This document shows positions 1 to 7,019 of a stretch of 13,310 nucleotides of DNA, piece by piece. The notes beneath the pieces are model-generated. The model saw only the letters and a list, made by a program, of their open reading frames with translations, was not told where the DNA came from and did not search any database. This DNA comes from Nitrosomonas sp. (GTDB taxonomy: Bacteria > Pseudomonadota > Gammaproteobacteria > Burkholderiales > Nitrosomonadaceae): assembly GCA_021774205.1 (NCBI GenBank), contig JAJFJI010000231.1:1-13310 (forward strand), read 5' to 3'. Both the position numbers and the translations under genes were made by a program. The number at the start of each line of letters is the position of its first letter. The first letter of the stretch is position 1.

Positions 1-28
1 AAATGACAGGTAGTCATACTTCAGGTGT

Positions 29-1051
29 TTACTCAGGCATCGACCTCAATTTTGTTTGTGCTAACTGCTGTGCTTCATGTTCAGCACCCAGCAAACTGGC
101 CTTGGGGTTGGTGATGACATAAACCGGGATATCATGCATCAACATGGAAAATCGCCCTTTATCGGAGAATGCCCGCATGAATCCACCCGACCTTAGTGTA
201 TCGATGATCTTTGGCGCAATTCCGCCTGCGATGTACACACCATTGCGGCATAAACCTGCAAGCGCCAAATTGCCAGCATATGCACCATAAATTTCAGCGA
301 ATAATTCCAGTGATTGGATAGCAATTGGATGATCGTGTTCCTGAGCAAGTTGTGAGATCGCCGCGCCACTGTCTTCGTCCAAATTGATCGGTGTGGATTC
401 GGGAGGTGTGACTGAATTTATTTGCAGGTATTTAAAAATGCGGGTTAAACCAGATCCTGATAACACTCGCTCGACGGAAACATGTGTAAATTTATTTTGC
501 AGTGCTTCAAGTAATCCGATTTGTAATTTGTTGGAAGGCGCAAAATCCATGTGTCCTGCTTCTGTCGATAGGGGAACATAGCGATTTCCCTGCCAGGTAA
601 GCCATGCAACACCCATTCCGGTGCCTGCGCCCAAAACGACGCGCATTGACTGGGCTTGCGGATTTCCCGCTTGCAGGGATACCAGGTCGCTGGGTGGCAG
701 GCTTTCAACAGCTAGCGCAACCGCTTCAAAATCATTAATAAGTTTAACGTTGGGAATCGAAAACGTTGTTGAAATGTCTACGGCATCCACCTGCCAGGGT
801 AAGTTGGTTAGTTTTGTCCGTTGTGCAACGATCGGGCCTGCGATAGCGAAACATGCTGCAACTGGATGGTTGATTGTATTTGCTGCACTGGTTTTACTCA
901 GAAAATTATTGAGTATGTCATTGAAAGAAGTATAGTCGCGACTGTTATAGCGATGCGTGAATTCATGAGATTTTTTTTCATGGCTAAATGACGCTAATTG
1001 CAGAAGGGTTTTTGTGCCACCAATATCACCACTAATTAATGTCTGGTTCAT
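29..1051 (-). CDS. glk: Glucokinase (GLK family)
   Basis: ATP-dependent glucokinase, expected to phosphorylate cytosolic glucose to glucose-6-phosphate. The 340-residue protein shows the phosphate-binding GDIGGTK near residue 8, INDF with the presumed catalytic Asp107, the second glycine loop GAGTGMG at 141-147, and EAGH at 164-167, all in the order of the proteobacterial GLK family; the C-terminal glycine-rich block with YIAGGIAPK also fits. Length is slightly above the usual ~320. I chose the ATG at 1051 because GGAG lies six bases upstream and the ATG overlaps the mtfA stop as ATGA; the frame is open to a TTG at 1063, but that would place the GGAG inside the gene. It is the distal gene of an mtfA-glk pair and is probably transcribed from the promoter upstream of mtfA. 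No terminator is visible in the 28 bases beyond the stop. Confidence 0.93.
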   Translation of the reverse strand: MNQTLISGDIGGTKTLLQLASFSHEKKSHEFTHRYNSRDYTSFNDILNNFLSKTSAANTINHPVAACFAIAGPIVAQRTKLTNLPWQVDAVDISTTFSIPNVKLINDFEAVALAVESLPPSDLVSLQAGNPQAQSMRVVLGAGTGMGVAWLTWQGNRYVPLSTEAGHMDFAPSNKLQIGLLEALQNKFTHVSVERVLSGSGLTRIFKYLQINSVTPPESTPINLDEDSGAAISQLAQEHDHPIAIQSLELFAEIYGAYAGNLALAGLCRNGVYIAGGIAPKIIDTLRSGGFMRAFSDKGRFSMLMHDIPVYVITNPKASLLGAEHEAQQLAQTKLRSMPE

Positions 1052-1821
1052 AAATTGCTCCAACGTTTCGCCGTATCCTGACGATAAAACAGAGCTAGCT
1101 GTTCATATACTGAAGGAAAATGCTGTTTTATGACGAGTGGCAAGGTAAAAAAAACTTCACTTAATACCGCAAAAAATTCTGCCGGACTCTCGGCAGCATA
1201 AGGATCAATGATGGTCACTTCACCAAGATCCACCTGCTTGCAGAAGTTTGTATAGGCTTTGCTGAATATGTCATGCCAAGCTTGCGCGCTCATGTTTGCG
1301 TGTAAAATCGGGCAGCCATTGGCGCCTTCATGCAGCATATCAAGTTTATGGGCAAATTCATGGATCACCACATTGTAGCCCGATTCAACGTTAAAGCCCG
1401 CTGCATCTTGCCATGAAAGTATGACCGGGCCAGCAAGCCAGGATTCGCCAGATACGATTTGACGTGCGTGATGAACAATACCAATTTCGTCTGCATAATC
1501 GTAATCAATAATAAACTTACCTGGGTAGACGATGATCTCGACCCAGTTATCGTAGTAATCCATGTCGAGTTCCAGAATTAAAATACAGGCCTGCACTGCA
1601 ATCACGACACGCATTTCTTCAGTGATTAACAGGTCATGTGCCCCCGAAATCTGTTTGTTATGCAGAAACAAGATAACATTTTGTTGTAAAAGTGTTAATT
1701 CGTTCGGTGACAGGCCATGAAGAAATTTTAATTGCGTCAATACCTTTTGCCATAGATCTGGCGGTAATAATTCATGCTTAAGAATGCGATCACGCTGCCA
1801 GTTTTTTAGACGCCATGACAT
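1048..1821 (-). CDS. mtfA: MtfA-type zinc metallopeptidase (Mlc titration factor A family, M90)
   Basis: Cytosolic zinc peptidase of the MtfA family. In E. coli MtfA binds the glucose-PTS repressor Mlc and has aminopeptidase activity. The 257-residue product, close to the family's usual ~265, carries HEFAH at 154-158 (two zinc-binding histidines and the catalytic glutamate) and a downstream AEFFA with Glu215, which fits the third zinc ligand. The ATG at 1821 is preferred because GAGAGGA lies about seven bases upstream and the protein then begins MSWRLKNW; the frame continues 21 codons further to 1884, but that extension overlaps the predicted promoter. The stop codon overlaps the glk start (ATGA), implying translational coupling. 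Whether an Mlc-like partner exists in this organism cannot be told from the window; the family call is firm, the regulatory role is inference. Confidence 0.92.
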   Translation of the reverse strand: MSWRLKNWQRDRILKHELLPPDLWQKVLTQLKFLHGLSPNELTLLQQNVILFLHNKQISGAHDLLITEEMRVVIAVQACILILELDMDYYDNWVEIIVYPGKFIIDYDYADEIGIVHHARQIVSGESWLAGPVILSWQDAAGFNVESGYNVVIHEFAHKLDMLHEGANGCPILHANMSAQAWHDIFSKAYTNFCKQVDLGEVTIIDPYAAESPAEFFAVLSEVFFTLPLVIKQHFPSVYEQLALFYRQDTAKRWSNL

Positions 1822-1854
1822 AGAAGATCCTCTCACAATTTTGGCTCGACTATG

Positions 1855-1884
1855 ATTGTAAAAGATGCGCGAAGATTCTAACAA
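1855..1884 (-). promoter_or_regulatory. Probable sigma70 promoter of mtfA-glk
   Basis: Read on the minus strand, TTGTTA (1884-1879) and TACAAT (1860-1855) are separated by 18 bp, matching the -35 and -10 consensus at 4 and 5 of 6 positions. Transcription would start near 1848, giving a leader of about 27 nt that includes the GAGAGGA ribosome binding site. A perfect TATAAT at 1889-1884 partly overlaps the -35 but lacks a good -35 of its own. Prediction by eye only. Confidence 0.45.
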
Positions 1885-1947
1885 TTATATTTATCCAAAT
1901 CATATTGCAGGGGTGGATCAAAATTTGTAACCTATCTGATTTGGAAG

Positions 1948-1992
1948 ATTAATCCTTGTTTGTGGCCGTAGGCTTTCAGCCAAAGGATTAAT
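1948..1992. repeat. Imperfect inverted repeat between mtfA and the cysK remnant
   Basis: Arms ATTAATCCTT (1948-1957) and AAGGATTAAT (1983-1992) are perfectly complementary over 10 bp. Inside them TGGC (1963-1966) pairs with GCCA (1979-1982), directly abutting the right arm, so a 14-bp stem with a 5-nt bulge and 12-nt loop can form. It lies just upstream of a TATAGT (1997-2002) that could be the -10 of the cysK remnant, although no good -35 is present. With no T-run on either side it does not look like an intrinsic terminator. An operator or a dispersed intergenic repeat are the more likely readings. Confidence 0.5.
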
Positions 1993-2037
1993 GCGCTATA
2001 GTGAGTAAAAAAATTTTTAATGCTTAAAGGACAATTC

Positions 2038-2927
2038 ATGCCAAACTGGTTTAAGGACAATTCTCAGTCATTCGGCCATACACCGATGGTCAGACTCAAC
2101 CGCATTACCGATGACGCGCAGGTCCGGGGGTTACTTGGTCCAGGGAAAGAACTGATTGAGTCAACTAGCGGTAATACCGAGATCGCGCTGGCTTTTGTTG
2201 CTGCTGCACGCAGTATTCCGTTGACACTGACTATGCCAGATACCATGAGTTTGGAGCGCCGCAAGTTATTGGTTGCATTTGGAGCAAACTGGTGCTGACT
2301 GAAGGCGCGCTTGGCATGAATGGTGCGCTGGCAAAGGCCGAGGAGATTGTGGCCTTGGATCCTGACTGGTATGGATTGCGCCAACAATTCAAGAATCCCG
2401 CCAACCCGGCTATTCATGAGCAAACGACAGGTCCGAAGATTTGGGATGATACCGATGGTGCCGTTGACATTCTGATTTCTGGCGTAGGCACGGGTGGCAC
2501 CATTACCGGAATTTCTCGCTTCATCAAGAATATCAAAGGTAAAGCAATTACTTCGGTTGTGGTTGAGCCTTCAGCCAGCCCGGTGATAACCCAGCAACGC
2601 GCTGGTGAGCCATTGACGCCTAGCCCACATAAAATTCAGGGAATTGGCGCAGGTTTTGTGCCAGATAAGCTGGATCTTTCGTTGGTCGATGAGATTGAGC
2701 AGGTCAGTAATGAGGATGCGATAATTTACGCGCGCCGATTGGCTAGTGAGGAAGGTATTCTTTCTGGCATTTCATGTGGTGCTGCAGTGGCAGCGACGGT
2801 GCGCCATGCAAAGCACCCAGAGAATGCGGGCAAAACCATCGTCGTTATCCTGCCTGATTCCGGTGAACGCTATCTGAGGAGCATTCTTTTTGAAGGATTA
2901 TTCAATGCCGAAGGTTTGACGGTATAG
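2038..2927 (+). pseudogene. cysK: Cysteine synthase A (O-acetylserine sulfhydrylase) pseudogene
   Basis: The remnant is a PLP enzyme of the CysK type, which makes cysteine from O-acetylserine and sulfide. The start at 2038 has AAAGGA about seven bases upstream. Against recalled E. coli CysK, the text runs from HTPMVRLNRI to RGLLGPGKE with only six residues between, where CysK has about 32; the missing block holds the PLP-binding lysine of the SVKCR motif. The substrate loop reads TSGNTE instead of TSGNTG, and GISSGAA has become GISCGAA. Near 2286-2290 one base is lost (GCAAACTGG), so the frame ends at TGA 2296-2298, and the rest continues in another frame from about 2292 to TAG at 2925-2927. 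That second part is otherwise well preserved (GVGTGGTITG, HKIQGIGAGF), so decay looks recent. Catalysis would be lost even if the frameshift were a sequencing error. The remnant overlaps the next gene by one base. Confidence 0.9.
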
Positions 2928-3901
2928 TGGTTAATATCAAGAGGACGCGCGATATTTTGCTGAGAAGAACACGCCTGGAAGTTGATGATATTGTTGCTGA
3001 ATTACGCGCCCTGCGTATTGCCTCGCTGGAGAACCGGCAGCGGCATGACAGGCCACCCAAGCTTCCTTCGCGTAAAATACTGATGGGCGTTGCGGAGGGG
3101 TTGAGCGCCGCCTTGTTTCCAAACCGTTTGGGTTCGTCAGAGCTAGCGGATGAGGGAATCGATCATTATGTTGGACATACGCTGAATATGACACTGCGTG
3201 AGTTAATGGTGCAGATTCAGCACGAACTGCATTATAACTCTGGTTTGGAAATACTCAGCACTGAAGATCGTGAGCGATCGGTCGCGATTACTCAAGCATT
3301 CGCCAAACGATTGCCAAAAGTCCGGACCCTGCTGGATACGGACATTGTCGCGGCTTATGAGGGTGACCCGGCGGCGCGTAATGTCGATGAAGTGCTGGTC
3401 TGCTATCCCGGAATTGCTGCGATGACACATTACCGGCTTGCCCATGAATTACATCACCTGGGTGTGCCATTGATTGCTCGGATGATTTCCGAGATTGCGC
3501 ACTCAATTACTGGGATAGAAATACATCCCGGCGCGCAGATCGGCGGTAGTTTTTTTATTGATCATGGGACTGGTGTCGTTATTGGCGAGACTGCCATTAT
3601 TGGCCAGAATGTGCGGTTGTACCAGGCTGTAACGCTAGGTGCCAAGCGTTTCCCGGTTGATGAAAATGGTACATTGGTGAAAGGTAACTTACGGCATCCG
3701 GTCGTTGAAGATAATGTGGTTATCTACGCGGGTGCGACGATACTTGGGCGCATTACCATCGGACGTGGATCGACGATTGGCGGTAATGTTTGGTTGACAC
3801 GCAGTGTGCCACCCGGTAGTAATATTTCACAAGCACAGATGCGACAGGAGGAGTTCGAGGGTGGAACAGGAAAGGAGTTCGAAGGTGGAACAGGAATTTA
3901 A
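2927..3901 (+). CDS. Serine O-acetyltransferase (EpsC/CysE-like)
   Basis: Transfers acetyl from acetyl-CoA to serine, giving O-acetylserine for cysteine synthesis in the cytosol. The 324-residue protein has a helical N-terminal half (to about 190) and a left-handed beta-helix with hexapeptide repeats (about 195-297). Active-site features include EIHPGA near 200, IDHGTG with Asp212 and His213, and the VTLGAK block at 236-240. The start is GTG at 2927, sharing a base with the cysK-remnant stop (TAGTG), with GAAGG about a dozen bases upstream; coupling to cysK would be weakened by the frameshift there. The last 16 residues are EEFEGGTG-KEFEGGTG, then the final Ile. In CysE proteins a C-terminal peptide ending in Ile inserts into the CysK active site to form the cysteine synthase complex, and E. 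coli CysE ends similarly (EYGDGI). An intact CysK is therefore expected elsewhere in the genome. Confidence 0.93.
   Translation: MVNIKRTRDILLRRTRLEVDDIVAELRALRIASLENRQRHDRPPKLPSRKILMGVAEGLSAALFPNRLGSSELADEGIDHYVGHTLNMTLRELMVQIQHELHYNSGLEILSTEDRERSVAITQAFAKRLPKVRTLLDTDIVAAYEGDPAARNVDEVLVCYPGIAAMTHYRLAHELHHLGVPLIARMISEIAHSITGIEIHPGAQIGGSFFIDHGTGVVIGETAIIGQNVRLYQAVTLGAKRFPVDENGTLVKGNLRHPVVEDNVVIYAGATILGRITIGRGSTIGGNVWLTRSVPPGSNISQAQMRQEEFEGGTGKEFEGGTGI
3849..3896 (+). repeat. 24-bp tandem duplication in the 3' end of the serine acetyltransferase gene
   Basis: Units 3849-3872 and 3873-3896 match at 23 of 24 positions (G3859 versus A3883). The repeat is in frame and doubles the acidic, glycine-rich tail octapeptide (EFEGGTG core) just before the terminal Ile codon. 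Confidence 0.92.
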
Positions 3902-3925
3902 TCATGTAATTTTAATAGGTTGGAT

Positions 3926-4333
3926 ATGACGAATAGCAAAATCATTCTTACTCATGACGATGTAAAAAAGATTGCCGCTGGTGCGGAATCAGAGGCCAGA
4001 CAGAATGACTGGCCGGTTGTGATTGCTATTGTTGATGATGGCGGCCATTTGCTTTATCTGCAGCGTCTTGATCAGGCTCAGTTTGGTAGTATTGAGGTAG
4101 CAATCGCAAAAGCCAGAGCGGCAATTGCTTTTCGTCGCTCCACCAAAGTATGGGAGGAAAATGTTGCTGAAGGCCGTATGCGTTACCTGGGTTTGCCTGG
4201 AACGCTGCCTATTGAAGGGGGGCTGCCCATTACTGTTAAAGGAGAATTTGTCGGTGCCATCGGTGTCAGCGGTGTAAGGTCGCACCAGGATGCGAAAATT
4301 GCACAAGCGGGAATAGATAGCCTAGTATTATAG
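3926..4333 (+). CDS. GlcG/HbpS-family (DUF336) small protein
   Basis: A 135-residue protein of the GlcG/HbpS family. Members include heme-binding HbpS of Streptomyces and the uncharacterised GlcG of glycolate operons; the biochemical role in most bacteria is unknown. Family hallmarks seen are VDDGGHLLYLQRLD (37-50), an AKARAAIAF helix (61-69), the PIEGGLPI turn (95-102) and GAIGVSGV (110-117) followed by QDAKIAQAG. There is no signal peptide, so it should be cytosolic. I chose ATG 3926 with AGG six bases upstream; a TTG two codons earlier (3920) is possible but adds only two residues. It follows the serine acetyltransferase by 24 bp and may be co-transcribed with it, though nothing links it functionally to cysteine synthesis. 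Confidence 0.85.
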   Translation: MTNSKIILTHDDVKKIAAGAESEARQNDWPVVIAIVDDGGHLLYLQRLDQAQFGSIEVAIAKARAAIAFRRSTKVWEENVAEGRMRYLGLPGTLPIEGGLPITVKGEFVGAIGVSGVRSHQDAKIAQAGIDSLVL

Positions 4334-4477
4334 TTTGTCTTGTCTCAAAAGTTTGGTTGCAAGGAGTAGCACTATATAGCTAAATTGCTCTATTAGTTTT
4401 TCGTTATTGAAAAATAGCCAATAGGAAAATCTGGGTTTAAACCGGTTCACTGACCTGGGTCTATTGTTGGTAAATAT
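4334..4477. other. Convergent intergenic region
   Basis: A 144-bp AT-rich gap between the GlcG/HbpS gene (plus) and the first lipase gene (minus). It holds two overlapping perfect palindromes, GGTTTAAACC (4434-4443) and AACCGGTT (4440-4447), and a short GACC/GGTC pair at 4450-4459. None is followed by a clear T-run, so I see no confident terminator for either flanking gene. Confidence 0.4.
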
Positions 4478-5341
4478 TTAGTCCTTTATGCTTTCTTCAT
4501 TCTTTACGGCTTTTAGAATATGTGTCACATACGCATGTACGCTATGATCAGAAAAATGGTCAATACGAAATTTACGTAATCCACGTAGAAAACCGTGCCA
4601 ACGGTCAAAACGTTTTTCACCATAATTAAGAGTGCGCAACATGCCATTTCGATTGAGGTACATTTCGGCACCTGTATGTCTGTAACCCATCCATACTGGG
4701 GGAACACGCGTTACAATATCATTGTTATTAACCCAGCGGTAGTGATTCAAGCTAAGATAATTTACATAACTTTTATTACCTACTCGTGGGCTGCCATAGG
4801 TATACAATTCAACAGGGTTTGCACATTCGTCTGAATTGTGACATCTATAAGAACAGATAGTTGCCATGGCGGCGCCCAAAGAATGTCCTGTGAACCATAG
4901 TGTTTTATCCAGCACCTTGATATGCTTTTCGATCAAAGGCCAAAGGTCATCAGCTTCTTGTTTAAAACCGCGATGCACACGCCCTGTTGTTTCTGCCAGT
5001 ACTGTTCCAACATTGGCATCAGCATGAATATCATTCCATTCATGTGGTTCTGTACCACGACAAACGATGACAGCGTCGTGGGCATTTTCAAAAAAGTAGC
5101 CTTGTGCGCCATCATAATCAAAGAAAATACTAATCGGAAAACCAATGAGGTTTACCGCACGCTCAGCTTCTTTGGGATCGTTATAGGCAATCATTGATAA
5201 TTCAGCAAATAACAATGATTTTCGTAATAATGAATAATTGGAGATATTTGTATTAATGTGAGAATGAAACATCAGCGGCATTTCATTCGGATCACTAACA
5301 ACTTGAGCTGTTAAATCGTTTTCTTTTTCTGAGATCGTCAT
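4478..5341 (-). CDS. Class-3 lipase family alpha/beta hydrolase, no signal peptide
   Basis: Predicted triacylglycerol-lipase-like hydrolase (Lipase_3 fold) of 287 residues. The beta-strand VIVCRGTE (91-98) supplies the oxyanion-hole region. GHSLGAA (152-158) carries the nucleophile Ser154, TYGSPRVGN (181-189) is a highly typical Lipase_3 block, NNDIVTRVPP (206-215) presents the likely catalytic Asp208, and SDHSVHAYV near 264-272 gives the probable His266. The N-terminus is hydrophilic with no signal peptide or membrane segment, so it is either cytosolic or exported by a route not visible here. ATG 5341 has GGGA six to seven bases upstream, and a good promoter precedes it. It is divergent from a second, larger lipase-family gene. 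The substrate is unknown; phospholipase or polyester hydrolase activity is equally possible. Confidence 0.88.
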   Translation of the reverse strand: MTISEKENDLTAQVVSDPNEMPLMFHSHINTNISNYSLLRKSLLFAELSMIAYNDPKEAERAVNLIGFPISIFFDYDGAQGYFFENAHDAVIVCRGTEPHEWNDIHADANVGTVLAETTGRVHRGFKQEADDLWPLIEKHIKVLDKTLWFTGHSLGAAMATICSYRCHNSDECANPVELYTYGSPRVGNKSYVNYLSLNHYRWVNNNDIVTRVPPVWMGYRHTGAEMYLNRNGMLRTLNYGEKRFDRWHGFLRGLRKFRIDHFSDHSVHAYVTHILKAVKNEESIKD

Positions 5342-5375
5342 TTTTTTCCCAAATTCTGATTGGTTCTGTTGAATA

Positions 5376-5404
5376 ATTATGTTTTATGCGTATAAACTTT
5401 TCAA
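5376..5404 (-). promoter_or_regulatory. Probable sigma70 promoter of the minus-strand lipase gene
   Basis: On the minus strand TTGAAA (5404-5399) and CATAAT (5381-5376) each match the consensus at 5 of 6 positions with an optimal 17-bp spacer. The start site would fall near 5369, leaving a leader of about 28 nt with GGGA before the ATG at 5341. Confidence 0.55.
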
Positions 5405-5634
5405 GTATTGATTTTTTTGGTGATTGTTTCTCTGGTTTTTTTAATTGTCTATCGGTTAAGTATGATGCATATGCAAGTTTTTTTACAATTTTACAAATAG
5501 AGGTTTTGCGTAGAATAGGCTTATGGACAAATCTGTATTTTGTGATGAAATTTTATGTATATAAGATACCGGTTTATAATCAAGCCAAGTTAATTAAAAT
5601 TTTCGATAATTCTGTGATGAGGATATTTCTGTAA
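5405..5634 (+). other. AT-rich upstream region of the plus-strand lipase gene
   Basis: Very AT-rich with many T-tracts. A weak promoter candidate for the plus-strand lipase is TTGTGA (5540-5545), a 16-bp spacer, then TAAGAT (5562-5567). AGGA in the 5620s lies about 11 bases before the ATG at 5635, a long spacing. I do not accept the short open frame here as a gene. Confidence 0.3.
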
Positions 5635-6957
5635 ATGAAACTAAACAATAATAAGGTTAGATTTGAGCGTAATGAAAAAATTGTAAAAGTAAAAAATTAT
5701 TTTCTTACAATAAATCAGAAATATTTTCTATTTTCTGTTGTAAATAAATGGTTTATTGGTTTTATTTTAATTTTTTCTGGTTATTTTTTTCCTGTCAATC
5801 ATGTGAGAGCTGAAGTAACTGATTGTTCAGAATTAACCGAACCAGCCAAGTTTTATATTGAAAACAATCTGCTTTGTCTGCAAAAAATAACCATAGCAGA
5901 ACAACCTGGTACAGAGTTTTATAAGGCATCTCTGGTATGGGGAGGGCCAGATAACCCAAATCAATTTAAATTATTAAGTACGGAACAGGATACTGCTTCT
6001 GAACTGCAAAACAATCCGACTATTTCAACTGTCAGCGGCTCTCTAGTATTGCCAAAAATAGACGTTCCAGGCGCTTTTGGTACTGAACGTTATGTGGCGA
6101 ATCTGAAGCTCAAAGATAATAATGATAATTCTATATTTGAATTATCTCCGGTATCCGTTTTCATTAATCCAGATTATGTTCCCAATATTACCTGGAAACC
6201 TTATGGCATGCACGACCCAGAAGAACGGCAAGCGGTTGATTTGCTGGGCCGGTCAATTCCGTATGCAAAAATGGCAGATGCTGTCTATGACTTTGATAAT
6301 ACAGTAATCGATGAATGGGTTTTGTTTGAGACAAAAGATAAGAACTCAGGGATGCAAGCAGCAGTATATTACAACCCGGAAAGTGATGAGGTGGTGCTTG
6401 CCTTTCGAGGAACAGAAACCTGTAATTTTCCCTGTTCGTTCAGTGAAACAGCAGAGTTTTTGCTCGATACCGCAGCGGATGCGCTGCTTACTGTTGGACA
6501 GGCCGATACACAATTTAAGGATGCTGTTAGTTATGCCGAAGATGTGGTTTTACGTGCACAGGGGCGAAAAATTATCGTCACGGGGCATTCATTGGGCGGT
6601 GGGTTGGCACAAGCTGTTGGTTCAGTTTTCGGGCTAGAGACTTTTGCATTTAATTCTGCGCCGGTCCCCGAAGAGTTTTTTGAAAAATACAACCCTGCCG
6701 TACCTTTTGAAGAACTGAGTGGGATTATTCATGTGATCTCTGATATCCATGACCCCGTTTCCAATACGGATGAAACTGGTAAATTCTATTTGAATGCCGA
6801 TCATGTTTCATCGTTGATTCAATTTGATTTTGATGACTTGGAAATTTTACCTGTGGAACTTAAGAAACTAAAAGATCTTAGGTTTGACCGGCATAGTATG
6901 ACGGACCTAGTTGATAATGCCTTATCTCTTATAACCATTTACCAGGATGGTTGGTGA
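5635..6957 (+). CDS. Exported class-3 lipase family protein
   Basis: A 440-residue predicted hydrolase. A hydrophobic segment (about 39-52, WFIGFILIFSGYFF) ends at HVRA-EV, a plausible signal peptidase cut after Ala59, so the protein is probably exported; the stretch before the hydrophobic core is unusually long (about 38 residues, Lys/Asn-rich) and no later start codon offers a shorter version. Residues 85-180 form a beta-type region with two similar motifs (TEFYKASL at 93 and TERYVANL at 150, each with F-x-L 15 residues after the Tyr). The lipase domain follows: VVLAFRGTE (253-261), GHSLGGG (317-323) with nucleophile Ser319, an Asp in ISDIHDPVS (370 or 373), and RHSMTDLV with likely catalytic His420. 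Cysteines in the CNFPC stretch (263-267) could form a disulfide. The ribosome binding site is weak. Substrate unknown; it shares only the core motifs with the divergent lipase gene. Confidence 0.86.
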   Translation: MKLNNNKVRFERNEKIVKVKNYFLTINQKYFLFSVVNKWFIGFILIFSGYFFPVNHVRAEVTDCSELTEPAKFYIENNLLCLQKITIAEQPGTEFYKASLVWGGPDNPNQFKLLSTEQDTASELQNNPTISTVSGSLVLPKIDVPGAFGTERYVANLKLKDNNDNSIFELSPVSVFINPDYVPNITWKPYGMHDPEERQAVDLLGRSIPYAKMADAVYDFDNTVIDEWVLFETKDKNSGMQAAVYYNPESDEVVLAFRGTETCNFPCSFSETAEFLLDTAADALLTVGQADTQFKDAVSYAEDVVLRAQGRKIIVTGHSLGGGLAQAVGSVFGLETFAFNSAPVPEEFFEKYNPAVPFEELSGIIHVISDIHDPVSNTDETGKFYLNADHVSSLIQFDFDDLEILPVELKKLKDLRFDRHSMTDLVDNALSLITIYQDGW

Positions 6958-7019
6958 TTTTGCTGAAATGAAGGTTTTAAAAAACTTAACTACAGATCAA
7001 TTCAGAACTAAGCGTGTAA

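Noticed and set aside
1822..1884. N-terminal extension of mtfA by 21 codons
   Set aside because: It overlaps the predicted promoter, and the ATG at 1821 has a clear GAGAGGA site and the expected family length.
2064..2423. 119-codon minus-strand open frame across the cysK remnant
   Set aside because: Shadow frame antisense to a clear homology region, with no motif of its own.
2292..2927. A separate functional gene for the C-terminal half of cysteine synthase
   Set aside because: It starts mid-domain, lacks the N-terminal PLP-lysine segment, and continues the homology of the upstream frame, so it is half of a broken gene.
4391..4424. TTTTTC/GAAAAA hairpin after the GlcG/HbpS gene as terminator
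   Set aside because: Only six AT-dominated pairs with no GC-rich stem and no following T-run on the plus strand; too weak to call.
5386..5634. 82-codon plus-strand open frame ending right before the exported lipase start
   Set aside because: No ribosome binding site, composition follows the AT-rich background, no recognisable motif, and it overlaps the promoter of the divergent lipase gene.
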